Source: Thermoplasmata archaeon (GTDB lineage Archaea; Thermoplasmatota; Thermoplasmata; Lutacidiplasmatales; UBA184). Taken from it: DNA of 64,000 nt. A program made the position numbers and the translations under genes. The stretch lies in contig JAGWLG010000010.1 of assembly GCA_028864975.1 (NCBI GenBank), positions 1 to 64,000 of the forward strand, in the 5' to 3' direction. Under the pieces are notes generated by a model. That model made no database searches. It was not told the DNA's origin and saw nothing but the letters and a program-made list of their open reading frames with translations. How positions within the stretch are numbered: position 1 is the stretch's first letter; each line of letters begins with the position of its first letter. This document shows, in pieces, positions 8,928-17,560 of the stretch.

Positions 8928-9662
8928 TCACGATGCGGAGAGGTGCCCCTCGGGGGGACGTAAGGTCACCGTGACATGGAACTTCCCTTCGAAGACGTGG
9001 ACGTCCCCGATCCGGGACCTCTTCGATTGGAAGACCTCGAAGGTGAATCGATTGAAGTCCACGGGGGACTCGAAGGCGAGCGTCAGCCCGACCTTCACGA
9101 CCTCCTTCGGGGCCTTCGTCATCTTCTCCTCGAACTCCTTCACGACCTGGAGCGCCTCTTCCACTCGAGAGACGTTGATGAGCACCATCCGAACTCGCTC
9201 CTGCCGTCGGAGGAGCGCCTCCTCGAGCCTTCGGTTCACTTCCTGCGGGTCGAAGGGCTTCTCGATGTAGCCGTGGACCTGGGCCAAGTTGACCGCTCGA
9301 AGGACCGCCCCCACGTTGGTGTGGGCGGTGATCAGCATCCGCACCGTCTCGGGGTAGCGCTCCTTCACGTCCATCAGGAAGGCGATGCCGTTCTCCTCCG
9401 GCATGATCTGGTCGGACAACACCACGTCGATGGGCTGCTTCTGCAGCATCTCCATCGCGACCTTCGGGTCCGGAGCCACGACCACGTCGCTCTCGAACTC
9501 CTTCGCCTTCGAGAGGGTGCGACGGAGCAGCATCAGGATGTCCGGGTCGTCGTCGACGACCAGGATGCGGTACTTCCGCTTCTCGAGCACGCCCGCGGGG
9601 GGCGCACCGGCGACGGACTTGGCCGGTCGGGTCGAGGGGACACGACCTCGGTCGGCACGCAT
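8928..9662 (-). CDS. Response regulator with an uncharacterised C-terminal domain
   Basis: A 244-residue protein. After a 28-residue Ala/Pro/Arg-rich N-terminus comes a complete receiver domain at about 30-150: acidic triad at Asp37-39, phospho-Asp84 in VVLSDQIMPEENG, T/S region MLITAHTN, and Lys135 in YIEKPFDP. The last 90 residues form a helix followed by strands and are not a winged helix, HATPase, GGDEF or methylesterase that I recognise. It is convergent with the hybrid kinase/HPt pair and may be their phosphorylation target. The ATG start at 9662 is clear. Confidence 0.85.
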   Translation of the reverse strand: MRADRGRVPSTRPAKSVAGAPPAGVLEKRKYRILVVDDDPDILMLLRRTLSKAKEFESDVVVAPDPKVAMEMLQKQPIDVVLSDQIMPEENGIAFLMDVKERYPETVRMLITAHTNVGAVLRAVNLAQVHGYIEKPFDPQEVNRRLEEALLRRQERVRMVLINVSRVEEALQVVKEFEEKMTKAPKEVVKVGLTLAFESPVDFNRFTFEVFQSKRSRIGDVHVFEGKFHVTVTLRPPEGHLSAS

Positions 9663-9770
9663 GCTGTTCCTCCGATGAGCCTAGGGGCGACTCGACCCAG
9701 CAGGTGCACCCTCCTCCAGAATAAAGGTCCATCGGCGCCGCTCGGAGGGGGTCCCCCAAGGGGCGCGACC

Positions 9771-11027
9771 TCACCCCAGGGCACTGGCCAGCTCGATGGC
9801 CCTTTCCAGGACGGGGTCGCGCCCCGCCAGCAGGTCTTCGCGGGCGGCGAAGACCTCGAGGTCCGGGGTGATCCCGATCCCCTCGAATGGGCTCCCATCC
9901 GGGAAGTGGGCCCGCTTGGTCCCGACGAAGGCTCGGAGGCCCTCGGGAAAGTCAAGGATGTAGGGCTGCCCGGTGCTCCCACAGGTCGTCGACCCCACCA
10001 GCGTCGCTCGTCCCGTGTCCTTGAGCGGCATCAGGAAGTCCTCGCACGCAGAACCGCATCGCCGATCCGCCAAGGCGATCAGGCGCCCCCGGTAGCTTCC
10101 CTTCTCCGGTCGGTGGGCCCCCGAGGGGAACCAGGCCTGCAGCCCGTCCCATTCTCGTAGAGGTTCGAGGGGGGCGAGCCGCTCCTTGGTCAAGTTGAAA
10201 CCATCTCCCTCTCCCCGCTCGAGCAGGTCCAGCAGATGGACATGCGCCCGGACGAACCCCACACGCTGGGGGGTCGAGAAGGCCCATCCCCGCCATGGCC
10301 GGTCCATCAGGCGCGGGAGGAGGAGGGTCGGAGTGCTCCCTCCGGTGTTCCCGCGAACATCGATGACGATCGTGGAGGCTTGCTGGAAGTGGTGCGTGAG
10401 CTCGATCGCCCTCCTCTCGTGGTCAGGCGCTCCGAACGATGGGATGCGAAGGTAGGCGACCTTCCCTCTCCGGAGCCACCTCCCTCGGGTCCTCTCCCGA
10501 GGGGGTTCACGTCGGCCTGGGACCCGCCGCAGGGTCCATCGACGACCTTGGGTCTGGAGCGAGACGCGACGGGGGAAGAGTCGGGGCAAGGCGGTCAGGT
10601 GCCGCTTGCGAGCGTCTTCGCTCGAACCCGAGATGAATCGCTGGCGGTCCTGGTAGAAATCATGGGGAGTCGTTCCATCGATCCGTTCGAGGACCTCCCC
10701 CGCTCGGACCTCGGGAGACCATGACTCCTCGACCACCCAGTCTCGCCCGATCGGGGCCGCGCGGAAACCCAGGGACCCACCGAGAGGCTTCCAGCCCACC
10801 GGGTCGAGGTAGAATGTGTGGCCGTTCTTCAGGCTCGCGAGAAAGGCGGACATTTCGAGAGAGAAGTGGTTGCGGTCCCCTCGACCGATGGTGGAGTCCA
10901 GGAGCTTCTGATACGCTCCCTCCAAGTCGAGCCCGCCGGTCGCTTCCCAGTGGGCGAAGGCGAGGTCGACCGCGCTCCGAACGGACGAAGCGATGTAGGC
11001 CCGTCGAGCAGGGGAGAGGTCCTTCAC
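9771..11027 (-). CDS. Peptidase family S41 (C-terminal-processing/tricorn-like) protein
   Basis: A 418-residue cytoplasmic protein with no signal peptide. Family features are the early LKNGHTFYL, the core strand IVIDVRGNTGGSTP, and the nucleophile region RRCGSACEDFLMPL, where the serine before Ala is the likely catalytic residue (about Ser326). SLGFRAAPIGRDWVVEES to GEVLERIDG looks like a reduced PDZ-type substrate-binding region. S41 enzymes degrade misfolded or tagged proteins and peptides. The start is taken at GTG 11027; TTG 11030 is adjacent. Neighbours give no substrate hint. Confidence 0.8.
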   Translation of the reverse strand: MKDLSPARRAYIASSVRSAVDLAFAHWEATGGLDLEGAYQKLLDSTIGRGDRNHFSLEMSAFLASLKNGHTFYLDPVGWKPLGGSLGFRAAPIGRDWVVEESWSPEVRAGEVLERIDGTTPHDFYQDRQRFISGSSEDARKRHLTALPRLFPRRVSLQTQGRRWTLRRVPGRREPPRERTRGRWLRRGKVAYLRIPSFGAPDHERRAIELTHHFQQASTIVIDVRGNTGGSTPTLLLPRLMDRPWRGWAFSTPQRVGFVRAHVHLLDLLERGEGDGFNLTKERLAPLEPLREWDGLQAWFPSGAHRPEKGSYRGRLIALADRRCGSACEDFLMPLKDTGRATLVGSTTCGSTGQPYILDFPEGLRAFVGTKRAHFPDGSPFEGIGITPDLEVFAAREDLLAGRDPVLERAIELASALG

Positions 11028-11157
11028 CAAGGCTGCACCTCTTGGCGACCGTGGGCGAGCCGCCTCCCTCTACTTGAACGGGACGGGGGAGGACAGGCCC
11101 GCCCGGTTGCGCTTGAAGGGCCGGCGGGGGGGCACGGTCCCTCACTCCCGGCAGGCC

Positions 11158-12174
11158 TTACCGACCCGCGCGCCCTCGGGATACGAACCGCGCCCTGAGG
11201 GCAAGGTAGGCGTCAAGGTCCTTCTCGAACGTACGTTGGGTCAGACAGACCCGGACCCCCGAAGGGTCCCCGAAGTAGTGGCCAGGACAGACCAGGACGC
11301 CGCGTCGGATCCCCTCCTCGGCGAGCCGCAGCGTGAAGTCCGGTCCGACCGCCCGGTCGAACCAGACCGGAGCTCGAAGCAAAGGGAGGTCGGGGACCCG
11401 TTCCCGCAGCAGACGCAGATTGCGCTCGAAGAGCGCGCGGGACTCCCGAAGCAGGGTCGTCCGGTTCCGCAGGATCGAGAGCGCGGCCCCCACCGAAGCG
11501 AGCGCCGGACGGTCCACCCAGAGGTCGCAGGCGTCGCGGAACCGCTCCGCCTCTCCCGCGGGAGGGACGGCGAACCCCATCCGGATGTCGTCCGCGCCGT
11601 AGACCTTCGTGAACGTTCCCGTGGTCCACCACCCCGCGCGCCCCAGTCGAGCGAACGACCTCGAGGGGGTGAACTCCCGGAACGTCTCATCGATCACGAC
11701 GTGGCGCGATCCCTCGGCAAGGCGGAGCACGTCCTCCGAGGTCCGAAGGACCCCTTCCGGGTTGTTCGGGTTCGACAGCAGGGCCACGTCGTTCCCCCCG
11801 AGCCCCTGAGAGACCCGGAACCCGATCCCCGACGCGATGTCCACGAGGGGAGGATACTCAGGGGTCCGGATCCCACAAAAGAGGGAGCTCTTCCCCTCGG
11901 CCCGCAGAGCGCGAGCGAGGTAGAGGAGGACGAGGGTGTTCGCCGTCGTCGCTCCGGTCGTCAGGACCACTCGCTCCGCCGGGACGCCCAGGACCCGACC
12001 GAGCCGCGCCCGCAGCTCGGGGGGCTTGCCGGGTCTGACCGAGCGGAGCAGTGGGAGGGCGGTCCGTAGCTGTCCCTTCATCCCGCTCTGGGCGAGGTCG
12101 TGGCGCATCCCGGGATGGTCCAGGATCCAGTCGGCGAGAGGGAAGGGCACACCCTCGCGAACCCGGGACCGCAC
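11158..12174 (-). CDS. PLP-dependent aminotransferase, class I/II
   Basis: A fold-type I aminotransferase of about 338 residues. Recognisable elements are the cofactor loop VVLTTGATTANT, the NPNNPEG motif that contacts substrate and PLP, DETFREF with the pyridine-binding Asp, and the Schiff-base lysine in TGTFTKVYGADDIRMGF. A C-terminal arginine in SGVRVCLTQ may bind the substrate carboxylate. It is shorter than typical histidinol-phosphate or aspartate aminotransferases (350-400), and I cannot name the substrate. The start is uncertain: GTG 12174 gives a sensible N-terminus (RSRVREGVPFPLADW), ATG 12107 is the next option. It lies 116 bases downstream of the coiled-coil AAA+ gene and may share its transcript. 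Confidence 0.8.
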   Translation of the reverse strand: MRSRVREGVPFPLADWILDHPGMRHDLAQSGMKGQLRTALPLLRSVRPGKPPELRARLGRVLGVPAERVVLTTGATTANTLVLLYLARALRAEGKSSLFCGIRTPEYPPLVDIASGIGFRVSQGLGGNDVALLSNPNNPEGVLRTSEDVLRLAEGSRHVVIDETFREFTPSRSFARLGRAGWWTTGTFTKVYGADDIRMGFAVPPAGEAERFRDACDLWVDRPALASVGAALSILRNRTTLLRESRALFERNLRLLRERVPDLPLLRAPVWFDRAVGPDFTLRLAEEGIRRGVLVCPGHYFGDPSGVRVCLTQRTFEKDLDAYLALRARFVSRGRAGR

Positions 12175-12290
12175 AAAGCCTTCGCGCAGCGTCCCCGTTC
12201 GGCCCGAGGGCGGGACCTCGCCTGGTCCTCGACAAGGGGCGAGCGAAGAAGGCTCCCGGTCGGACCTCGGGCTGGGGCCGTCCGTGCGGG

Positions 12291-14114
12291 TCACCGCGGC
12301 GCAGCGACAGCATGCCCCGCGGGGGCTCCCGAGGCGCCGTCCCCTGCAGAGCCGCCCAGCCCGCGCTCGAGCTCCGCGAGCTCCCTCGAGGTCATCCGGT
12401 GGAGGAGGGCCAGGTCGGCCGCCTCCATCACGTCCGCGCTCTCGACCGTAGAGCGTCCCTCGAACGCGGCATTCGTCCGGGCGAGCTGCTCCATCATGAC
12501 GTCCAGGTTCGCGCTCTGGTGGTCGAGGAGCGTCATGCGCGCGATAAGGGTCATGACCTTCGTCGGAAGGTTGACGCCGTGCGTCCGGTCGCGCGCCTTG
12601 AGGAGGTTCGTCCGCGTCTCCTCCTCCTCGCGCGCATACTGCTGGCGGAAGGGCTCGGGGTTCTTGCGGAACTCCAGGTTGCGTCGGATGACCTCCAGGC
12701 GCTCCTCCACCGTGGACGGGCTCGAGACCTCCACGTGGAGCGTCATGCCCGAGAGCAGGTGGTAGGCCTCCTCGTCCTCGTCCTTGAGCCCGCCCAGGAC
12801 CGCGGGGGGAAGCGCGTGGGAGACGTGCGGGGCGGACCCCTGCTTCACGGGGGGCCGGGGGAGCGAGAGCGCGGCGGTCTGCAGGACCGTGTCGACCAGG
12901 TAGGCCCCGGTTTCCTTCCCGAAGTGGATGCGCCCGGTCAGGTAGCGCTCCTCGTCGCTCCACTTGCGGTAGTTCTCGGCGCCGAGCTTGAGCCGCTCGT
13001 GGACGGGCTCCAGCACCTGGGCGAAGGAGAGGATCAAGTTGAACTTCGCGTTCCCCTCGGGCCCCCAGAGGACCACGCCCCCTAGGGAGGGGTCGATCGC
13101 GCTTAGGAGCAGGGCTCTCTTCGCCTTGTCCTGACCCACGACCGCGGAGAAGGGGAACATCGGGGCCTTGAGCCGTCGGGAGAGCTGGGCGTAGCGTCCG
13201 CGCCGGAAGATGCGGGTCTGGAAGTCCGCCTCGATCTTCGCGCGCTCGCGCTCGAGGTCCGTATGGAACTTCTCCTTGAGGCGGGACTCCTCCTCCGAGA
13301 CCCGCGCCTTCGATTCCTGCGACAGGCGGGCTTCGATGGCCTCGGACTTCCGCACCATCTCGGTCTCGAGCCGTGAGCGCTCGATGGTGAGTTGCTGGGC
13401 GCCCTTCTTCTCGGCCTCGGCCTCGAGCTCGCTCGCGCGCTTGCGGCGCTCCTCCTCGAGCTTCGAGTGTCCCTCCGCCTCCCGTTGGCGGAGCTCGACC
13501 TCCAGGTTCCTGCGAAGTTCCGCCTCGCGGGCCTTCATCCGCTCGTCGACCTGTTCGCGGAGCTCCTCCTCCCGCTTGCGACCCTTGGCCTGGTAGGTCT
13601 CCTCCAGGTCCCTGCGGTCGCGGGCGAGCTCGCGGTCGCTGGCGCGCCGGGCCTCGTCCTCGAAGGCCTTCTTGTCCAGCGCGAGCTGGGACTTGAGGTC
13701 CTGTTCCCGCTTCTCGTAGCCCTGGAGCAGCTGGACCTTGAGCGCCTCGTTCCGCTGGTCGAGCTCGTCGCGGAACTTCTGGGTGAGCTCGGTCTCCTGC
13801 CGGGTCAGAGCCTCCTGGACCTTCCGCTCGGCGTCCGCGGCGGCATCGGCCTTCGCCTCGGCAAGGGCGCGTTCGAGCTCCCGCTGCGCCTTTTCCTCGT
13901 TCTGGCCCCAGCGTCGCTCCCACTCCAGGTCGCGGTCCCGCTGGGCCTTTCCGACAGATTCCGCGATGCGACGCTCGTTCGCCGTGGCGAGCTCCCTGAG
14001 CTCGAGAACCTTCGCATCCTCGAGCTCCTTGCGGGCCTTGGCGACCCCATCGGCGATCTTCTTCTGGATGAACGCCAGTTCCGCGTCCAGCTCGTTCGTG
14101 CTCTCGGGGGCCAC
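12291..14114 (-). CDS. Coiled-coil protein with a degenerate BchI-type AAA+ domain
   Basis: A 607-residue protein with a GTG start. Residues 10-300 are an almost uninterrupted coiled coil, rich in Glu, Arg, Lys and Ala. An AAA+ module begins at 319 with FPFSAVVGQDKAKRALLL, which closely parallels FPFSGVLGQEKMKLALL of the gene just upstream, so the two domains are paralogous. The nucleotide motifs are decayed: Walker A reads GPEGNAKFN (Thr/Ser after Lys is Phe), and the Walker B position reads GAYLVDTVLQ instead of ILYVDEINLL. The C-terminal helical lid is kept. Likely a non-hydrolysing partner that links the active ATPase to a filamentous scaffold. The gene follows the partner by 23 bases. 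Confidence 0.85.
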   Translation of the reverse strand: MAPESTNELDAELAFIQKKIADGVAKARKELEDAKVLELRELATANERRIAESVGKAQRDRDLEWERRWGQNEEKAQRELERALAEAKADAAADAERKVQEALTRQETELTQKFRDELDQRNEALKVQLLQGYEKREQDLKSQLALDKKAFEDEARRASDRELARDRRDLEETYQAKGRKREEELREQVDERMKAREAELRRNLEVELRQREAEGHSKLEEERRKRASELEAEAEKKGAQQLTIERSRLETEMVRKSEAIEARLSQESKARVSEEESRLKEKFHTDLERERAKIEADFQTRIFRRGRYAQLSRRLKAPMFPFSAVVGQDKAKRALLLSAIDPSLGGVVLWGPEGNAKFNLILSFAQVLEPVHERLKLGAENYRKWSDEERYLTGRIHFGKETGAYLVDTVLQTAALSLPRPPVKQGSAPHVSHALPPAVLGGLKDEDEEAYHLLSGMTLHVEVSSPSTVEERLEVIRRNLEFRKNPEPFRQQYAREEEETRTNLLKARDRTHGVNLPTKVMTLIARMTLLDHQSANLDVMMEQLARTNAAFEGRSTVESADVMEAADLALLHRMTSRELAELERGLGGSAGDGASGAPAGHAVAAPR

Positions 14115-14137
14115 GCGATCGCCTTCTTCCCCGGACG

Positions 14138-16063
14138 TCAGAGGTTCTCCTCGATGACGCGCCGCAGACGCTCGGGACTGAACTCGGCCTGTTCAAAGGG
14201 TTTGCGCCGCATCCTGTGAGGCAGCGCCATCTCGGCGATCCGCCCCACGTCATCGGCGCTGACCTGGGTACGCCCCTCGAGGGCGCAGAGCGAGCGCGCT
14301 CCGCGCTCGATCATGATGTCGGCACGATGTCCGTCCACCCCGAAGGCCGTGGTGACCTTCGGGATCGCGGCGAAGAGCTTCTGGGAGATCTCGACCTTCG
14401 GCAGGATCTCCCGGCTCCGCTTGATCTTCTCCCGGATCTGTCCCTGAAGTGGCTCGAAACGGGCGCGGAAGTCCGCGGAGTCGCGTTCGAAGTCCTGCCG
14501 ACGTCGGACGATCTCCATCCGCGTGTTGAGGTCCTCGATGCCGACGATCGAGACCTGCAACGCGATTCGGTCGAGCAGCTGCGGCCGCAGGCTGCCCTCC
14601 TCGGGGTTCATCGTGCCGACCATGACGAACCTAGCGGGATAGGACACCGAGATCCCCTCGCGCTCGACGGTGACCCGCCCCATGGCGGCCGCGTCCAGGA
14701 GCACGTCCACGACGTAGTCGTCCAGGAGGTTGATCTCGTCGACGTAGAGGATGCCGCGGTTCGCCTCCGCGAGCACCCCGTGCTCGAAGGCGACCTCCCC
14801 CTCCGTGAGCATCCGGCTCACGTCCAACGTCCCCACGACCCGGTCCTCCGTCGCGTTCAACGGCAGGTCGACGACCTTGAGCGGACGCACCCGGGTGGGG
14901 ATCGCGTCGGGGGTGCGGCCCTGGTACTTCTCTGTGCACTCCCAGCACCATTCCTGGGGGCGGGCGGGGTCGCAGGAGAAGCGGCACCCTTCGACGATCT
15001 TGATCTCGGGGGTGATCTCGGTCAACCCCCGGACCGTGACGGACTTCGCGGTCCCCTTCTGTCCGCTGATGAGCACCCCTCCCACGAGGGGGTCGACGAT
15101 GTTGCAGAGCAGCGCGAGCTTCATCTTCTCCTGCCCGAGGACCCCGGAGAACGGGAAGAGCGCCGTCGCCTTCCGCCCCTTCGCTCCCATCAGCTTCGAG
15201 CGGGCTTCCTCGCGCTTCGCCTTCTTCGACTCCTCCGCGTGGGCGGCCGCGACCGCCTGCGCCTGGATCGTCGTCGGGGAGACCTCGGGCTGCTTGAGAA
15301 TGGCCTCCACCTGCACCTTGTTCTCGATCCGGCTCTCGACCTCGACCTCGGTCACCCCCGTTCCTCCCTCGAGGGTCGCCCGGAGCTGCCCCACCTGGAC
15401 CCCCGCCATCCCGCCACCCCCGGAGCCCGCCTGGGCGAGGGCTTCGCTGCGCTTCTTTGCCCCCTCGATGAGGAGGGCCCCGCAGTTCGTGCAGGAGATC
15501 GCGTCCGGCTCGACCGGCGCGTCGCACGAGGCGCAGCGCATCTCGCCGACCTCGAGCTCGGCCCCACACGTCGGGCAGGAGGAGGCGTGGAACGGGACAG
15601 GAGAGGAGCAGGTGGGGCAGAGCGCCTCGGGGTTCGTGAGCGGCTGTTTGCAATGCGGACAGAAGAGCGCCTCGGCCGGCACGAGGGCGCTACAATGCGC
15701 GCACTTGCAGCTCTCTGGGTCGAAGGCCGCCCCGCATCTTGCGCACCGGTCCGCGTAGACCGAGGTGACGGCCCCGCAGGCCGGGCAGAGCGACTCGTCC
15801 CCGACGAAGCGCTCCTCGCCCAGGACCTCCCCGACCAGGGCCTCGGTGTCGGGGTGGGCCCCTGGCTCTTCGACCGTGGGCAGCTCCGGGGTCGCCTCCT
15901 CCAGGAGCCCCTCGAGCTGCGCCGCGAGCTCGTTCACGGACTCATCGGGGGCGAACTCCTCGCCGTTCCCCTCCCCCTTGCCGTTGGTCGGAGGAGTGCC
16001 CTCCCCGCCCTCCGGTTCTGGGTCGGTGGGACGCGGCTCTTCAGGAGGAGGGACCGGGACCAT
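14138..16063 (-). CDS. Multi-zinc-ribbon BchI/ChlI-type AAA+ ATPase
   Basis: A 641-residue protein. An acidic Pro-rich N-terminus is followed by four consecutive zinc-ribbon-like units (about 93-195, paired CxxC motifs), a linker, then a magnesium-chelatase-I-type AAA+ domain from about 303. Walker A GQKGTAKS and Walker B ILYVDEINLLDD are intact. The cysteine insert GCRFSCDP...CWEC is the one also found in ChlI proteins. Arginine fingers and the helical lid follow (LLDRIALQVSI, RARSLCALEGR region). No chelatase H or D subunit, porphyrin or cobalamin gene is nearby, so a MoxR-like remodelling role is more likely than metal insertion. ATG 16063 is preferred because TACATACA at 16093-16104 fits a TATA box for it; ATG 16087 is an alternative. 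Confidence 0.88.
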   Translation of the reverse strand: MVPVPPPEEPRPTDPEPEGGEGTPPTNGKGEGNGEEFAPDESVNELAAQLEGLLEEATPELPTVEEPGAHPDTEALVGEVLGEERFVGDESLCPACGAVTSVYADRCARCGAAFDPESCKCAHCSALVPAEALFCPHCKQPLTNPEALCPTCSSPVPFHASSCPTCGAELEVGEMRCASCDAPVEPDAISCTNCGALLIEGAKKRSEALAQAGSGGGGMAGVQVGQLRATLEGGTGVTEVEVESRIENKVQVEAILKQPEVSPTTIQAQAVAAAHAEESKKAKREEARSKLMGAKGRKATALFPFSGVLGQEKMKLALLCNIVDPLVGGVLISGQKGTAKSVTVRGLTEITPEIKIVEGCRFSCDPARPQEWCWECTEKYQGRTPDAIPTRVRPLKVVDLPLNATEDRVVGTLDVSRMLTEGEVAFEHGVLAEANRGILYVDEINLLDDYVVDVLLDAAAMGRVTVEREGISVSYPARFVMVGTMNPEEGSLRPQLLDRIALQVSIVGIEDLNTRMEIVRRRQDFERDSADFRARFEPLQGQIREKIKRSREILPKVEISQKLFAAIPKVTTAFGVDGHRADIMIERGARSLCALEGRTQVSADDVGRIAEMALPHRMRRKPFEQAEFSPERLRRVIEENL

Positions 16064-16092
16064 GAAGCGCACCTCTTGAAGGCGCATGCGAG

Positions 16093-16104
16093 TGTATGTA
16101 CCTT
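16093..16104 (-). promoter_or_regulatory. Candidate TATA box for the zinc-ribbon AAA+ gene
   Basis: On the minus strand the sequence reads GTACATACAC. Its centre is about 35 bases before ATG 16063, giving a predicted start of transcription about 9 bases before that codon. This spacing argues against the upstream ATG at 16087, which would lie outside the transcript. Confidence 0.4.
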
Positions 16105-16197
16105 GTCAGACCCCCGCCCGACCCCAACGGGTGCCCGAGGAGTGGGCTGGGCGGGGGCGAACTTGGTTCCTGGACCCTCCCGGGCTCCTCGCGAACG

Positions 16198-16203
16198 TTT
16201 AAG
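16198..16203 (+). promoter_or_regulatory. TATA box (TTTAAG) of the PRC-barrel gene
   Basis: TTTAAG with its centre near 16200 predicts transcription starting at about 16226, giving a short leader of about 33 bases before ATG 16259. The same core (CTTAAG/TTTAAG) occurs before hisS, the Sm gene and the START-like gene. Confidence 0.55.
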
Positions 16204-16220
16204 TCCCCAGGCACGGTCTT

Positions 16221-16260
16221 ATGACCTGCGGGACCCGCAAGGGGGGATCCCGCAGGTCAT
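16221..16260. promoter_or_regulatory. 13-bp perfect inverted repeat spanning leader and start codon
   Basis: ATGACCTGCGGGA at 16221-16233 is the exact reverse complement of TCCCGCAGGTCAT at 16248-16260, with a 14-base spacer. The right arm includes the first two bases of the ATG start codon at 16259. The left arm falls at the predicted transcription start. It could be an operator for a dimeric repressor or, if transcribed whole, a hairpin that hides the start codon. Confidence 0.55.
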
Positions 16261-17560
16261 GGGGGTCCTCGAGGGTATCAAAGGCTCGTTCTGGCCCTCC
16301 GGCAAGAGGGGCCTCGGTTCTCCGCTTTTCCTCGAGGAGGATGGTCCGATCCTCGGCGTCATCGACGACATCTTCCTCGACAAGAAGTCCGGACAGCCGG
16401 TCGCGTACCGCGTGCTGGCGAGCGGACAGTACCTCGAGGTCCCAGCCGAGGCCGTCACGGAGACCCCCGGGGGTTACATCTACCGCTCCCCCTGGTTCGC
16501 GGAGGCGGATGCGCTCGTCCGGAAGCTCGAGAGCCAGGAGCTCCTCATGCCCGAGCTCCTCTTCTCCTCCGTCGCGACCTCCGACGCCGACCGACGGCTC
16601 CTGGAGAGCGCGGTCGAGCGCTCTCCCGCGCTCAAGAAGATGGTCTCCCAGGCGACCGAGCTCTACCAGGGACTGTCCCCGCGCATCGACGCGCTCGAGA
16701 AGGAGAAGTACAAGGTCGTGGGAGAGGTCGCGGACCTCGCGGAGGGGCTCATGACGGGCCGCCTTCCCAAGGACGTCCATCGGGAGCGGTTCGTCGCGCT
16801 CAAGCGTCGTCTCCAGGTCTTGGATGCTTCCCTCCACCGAGGGGAGTCGCTCCGCCGTCGGCTGGAATCCATCCCGTTCGTCACGCTCGCCAAGAAGCCC
16901 GAGGTCGCCGGGGCCGGTCTCCCCTCGCTCCCTGCTGGAGCGATGGCGGGGGGCCGCCCCTCCGCCTTGAGCGCCGCCATGCTCCCCGGGTCCCCTGCGG
17001 GGGTCCGCCCCCCTCCCGGGGCCGGGGAGGAGTGGAAGCGTATCCGCAAGTTCCGCGTCCTGAAGGCGGAGGCCACGCTCCGCCAGAGAGAGGAGTCGCT
17101 CCACCGGATGGAGCAGGAGCTCCAGAAGACGGGGGGGGTCTCCCCCGAGCTCGTCCAGTCGCTCTCCCAGAACTACGACAAGCTCGCCAAGGCGATCGCC
17201 CAGGGCGGCCCCGACGGGCTCAAGAAGGAGATCGAGCGGATCGTCCAGGACAACGCCCAGAAGACGGCCAAGACGGAGACGAAGGCCCTCGGCTCGGCGC
17301 TCGGTTCCCCTGCCGCCTCGAGCCTCGGCAGCGCTCCCCCGGGGAAGACCTGTCCGCTCTGTGCCGAGCCGCTCACGGGGCGCGAGACCACCTGCCCCGG
17401 CTGCCAGGCCGACCTCAAGACCTTGGAAGAGGCGAAGGAGGGGTCGACGGGGCCCAACGGGGCCCAGAAGTTCTTCCGTGGCGGCGGAGCGACTAAGATG
17501 GGGGTCGTGCTGCTCATGGCGGCCGGCGCGACGTTCCTCTCCTGGTTCGTCCTACGTTAG
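16259..17560 (+). CDS. Tail-anchored PRC-barrel / coiled-coil / zinc-ribbon protein
   Basis: A 433-residue protein. The N-terminal part (about 15-85) has PRC-barrel features: PLFLEEDGPILGVIDDIF, a KSGQPVAYRVL strand and EVPAEAVTETPGGYIY. Charged helices occupy 100-205 and 260-350, separated by a Gly/Pro/Ala linker. A zinc ribbon (CPLCAEPL...CPGC) precedes a C-terminal membrane segment (MGVVLLMAAGATFLSWFV) ending four residues from the stop, so the bulk is cytoplasmic and tail-anchored. It is transcribed divergently from the two AAA+ genes, which share its zinc-ribbon and coiled-coil style; a common complex at the membrane is an inference. Its TAG overlaps the stop of the convergent gene by 3 bases. 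Confidence 0.8.
   Translation: MGVLEGIKGSFWPSGKRGLGSPLFLEEDGPILGVIDDIFLDKKSGQPVAYRVLASGQYLEVPAEAVTETPGGYIYRSPWFAEADALVRKLESQELLMPELLFSSVATSDADRRLLESAVERSPALKKMVSQATELYQGLSPRIDALEKEKYKVVGEVADLAEGLMTGRLPKDVHRERFVALKRRLQVLDASLHRGESLRRRLESIPFVTLAKKPEVAGAGLPSLPAGAMAGGRPSALSAAMLPGSPAGVRPPPGAGEEWKRIRKFRVLKAEATLRQREESLHRMEQELQKTGGVSPELVQSLSQNYDKLAKAIAQGGPDGLKKEIERIVQDNAQKTAKTETKALGSALGSPAASSLGSAPPGKTCPLCAEPLTGRETTCPGCQADLKTLEEAKEGSTGPNGAQKFFRGGGATKMGVVLLMAAGATFLSWFVLR

Noticed and set aside
12175-14253. N-terminal two thirds of a 1031-codon frame ending at 11158
   Set aside because: This part is an alternative frame of the coiled-coil AAA+ gene and is Arg/Gly/Pro-rich. Only the last 338 codons encode a real protein (aminotransferase).
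14138-16063. Magnesium or cobalt chelatase subunit for tetrapyrrole synthesis
   Set aside because: The AAA+ domain is of that family, but there is no H or D subunit or pathway gene, and the zinc-ribbon array and degenerate partner point to another role.
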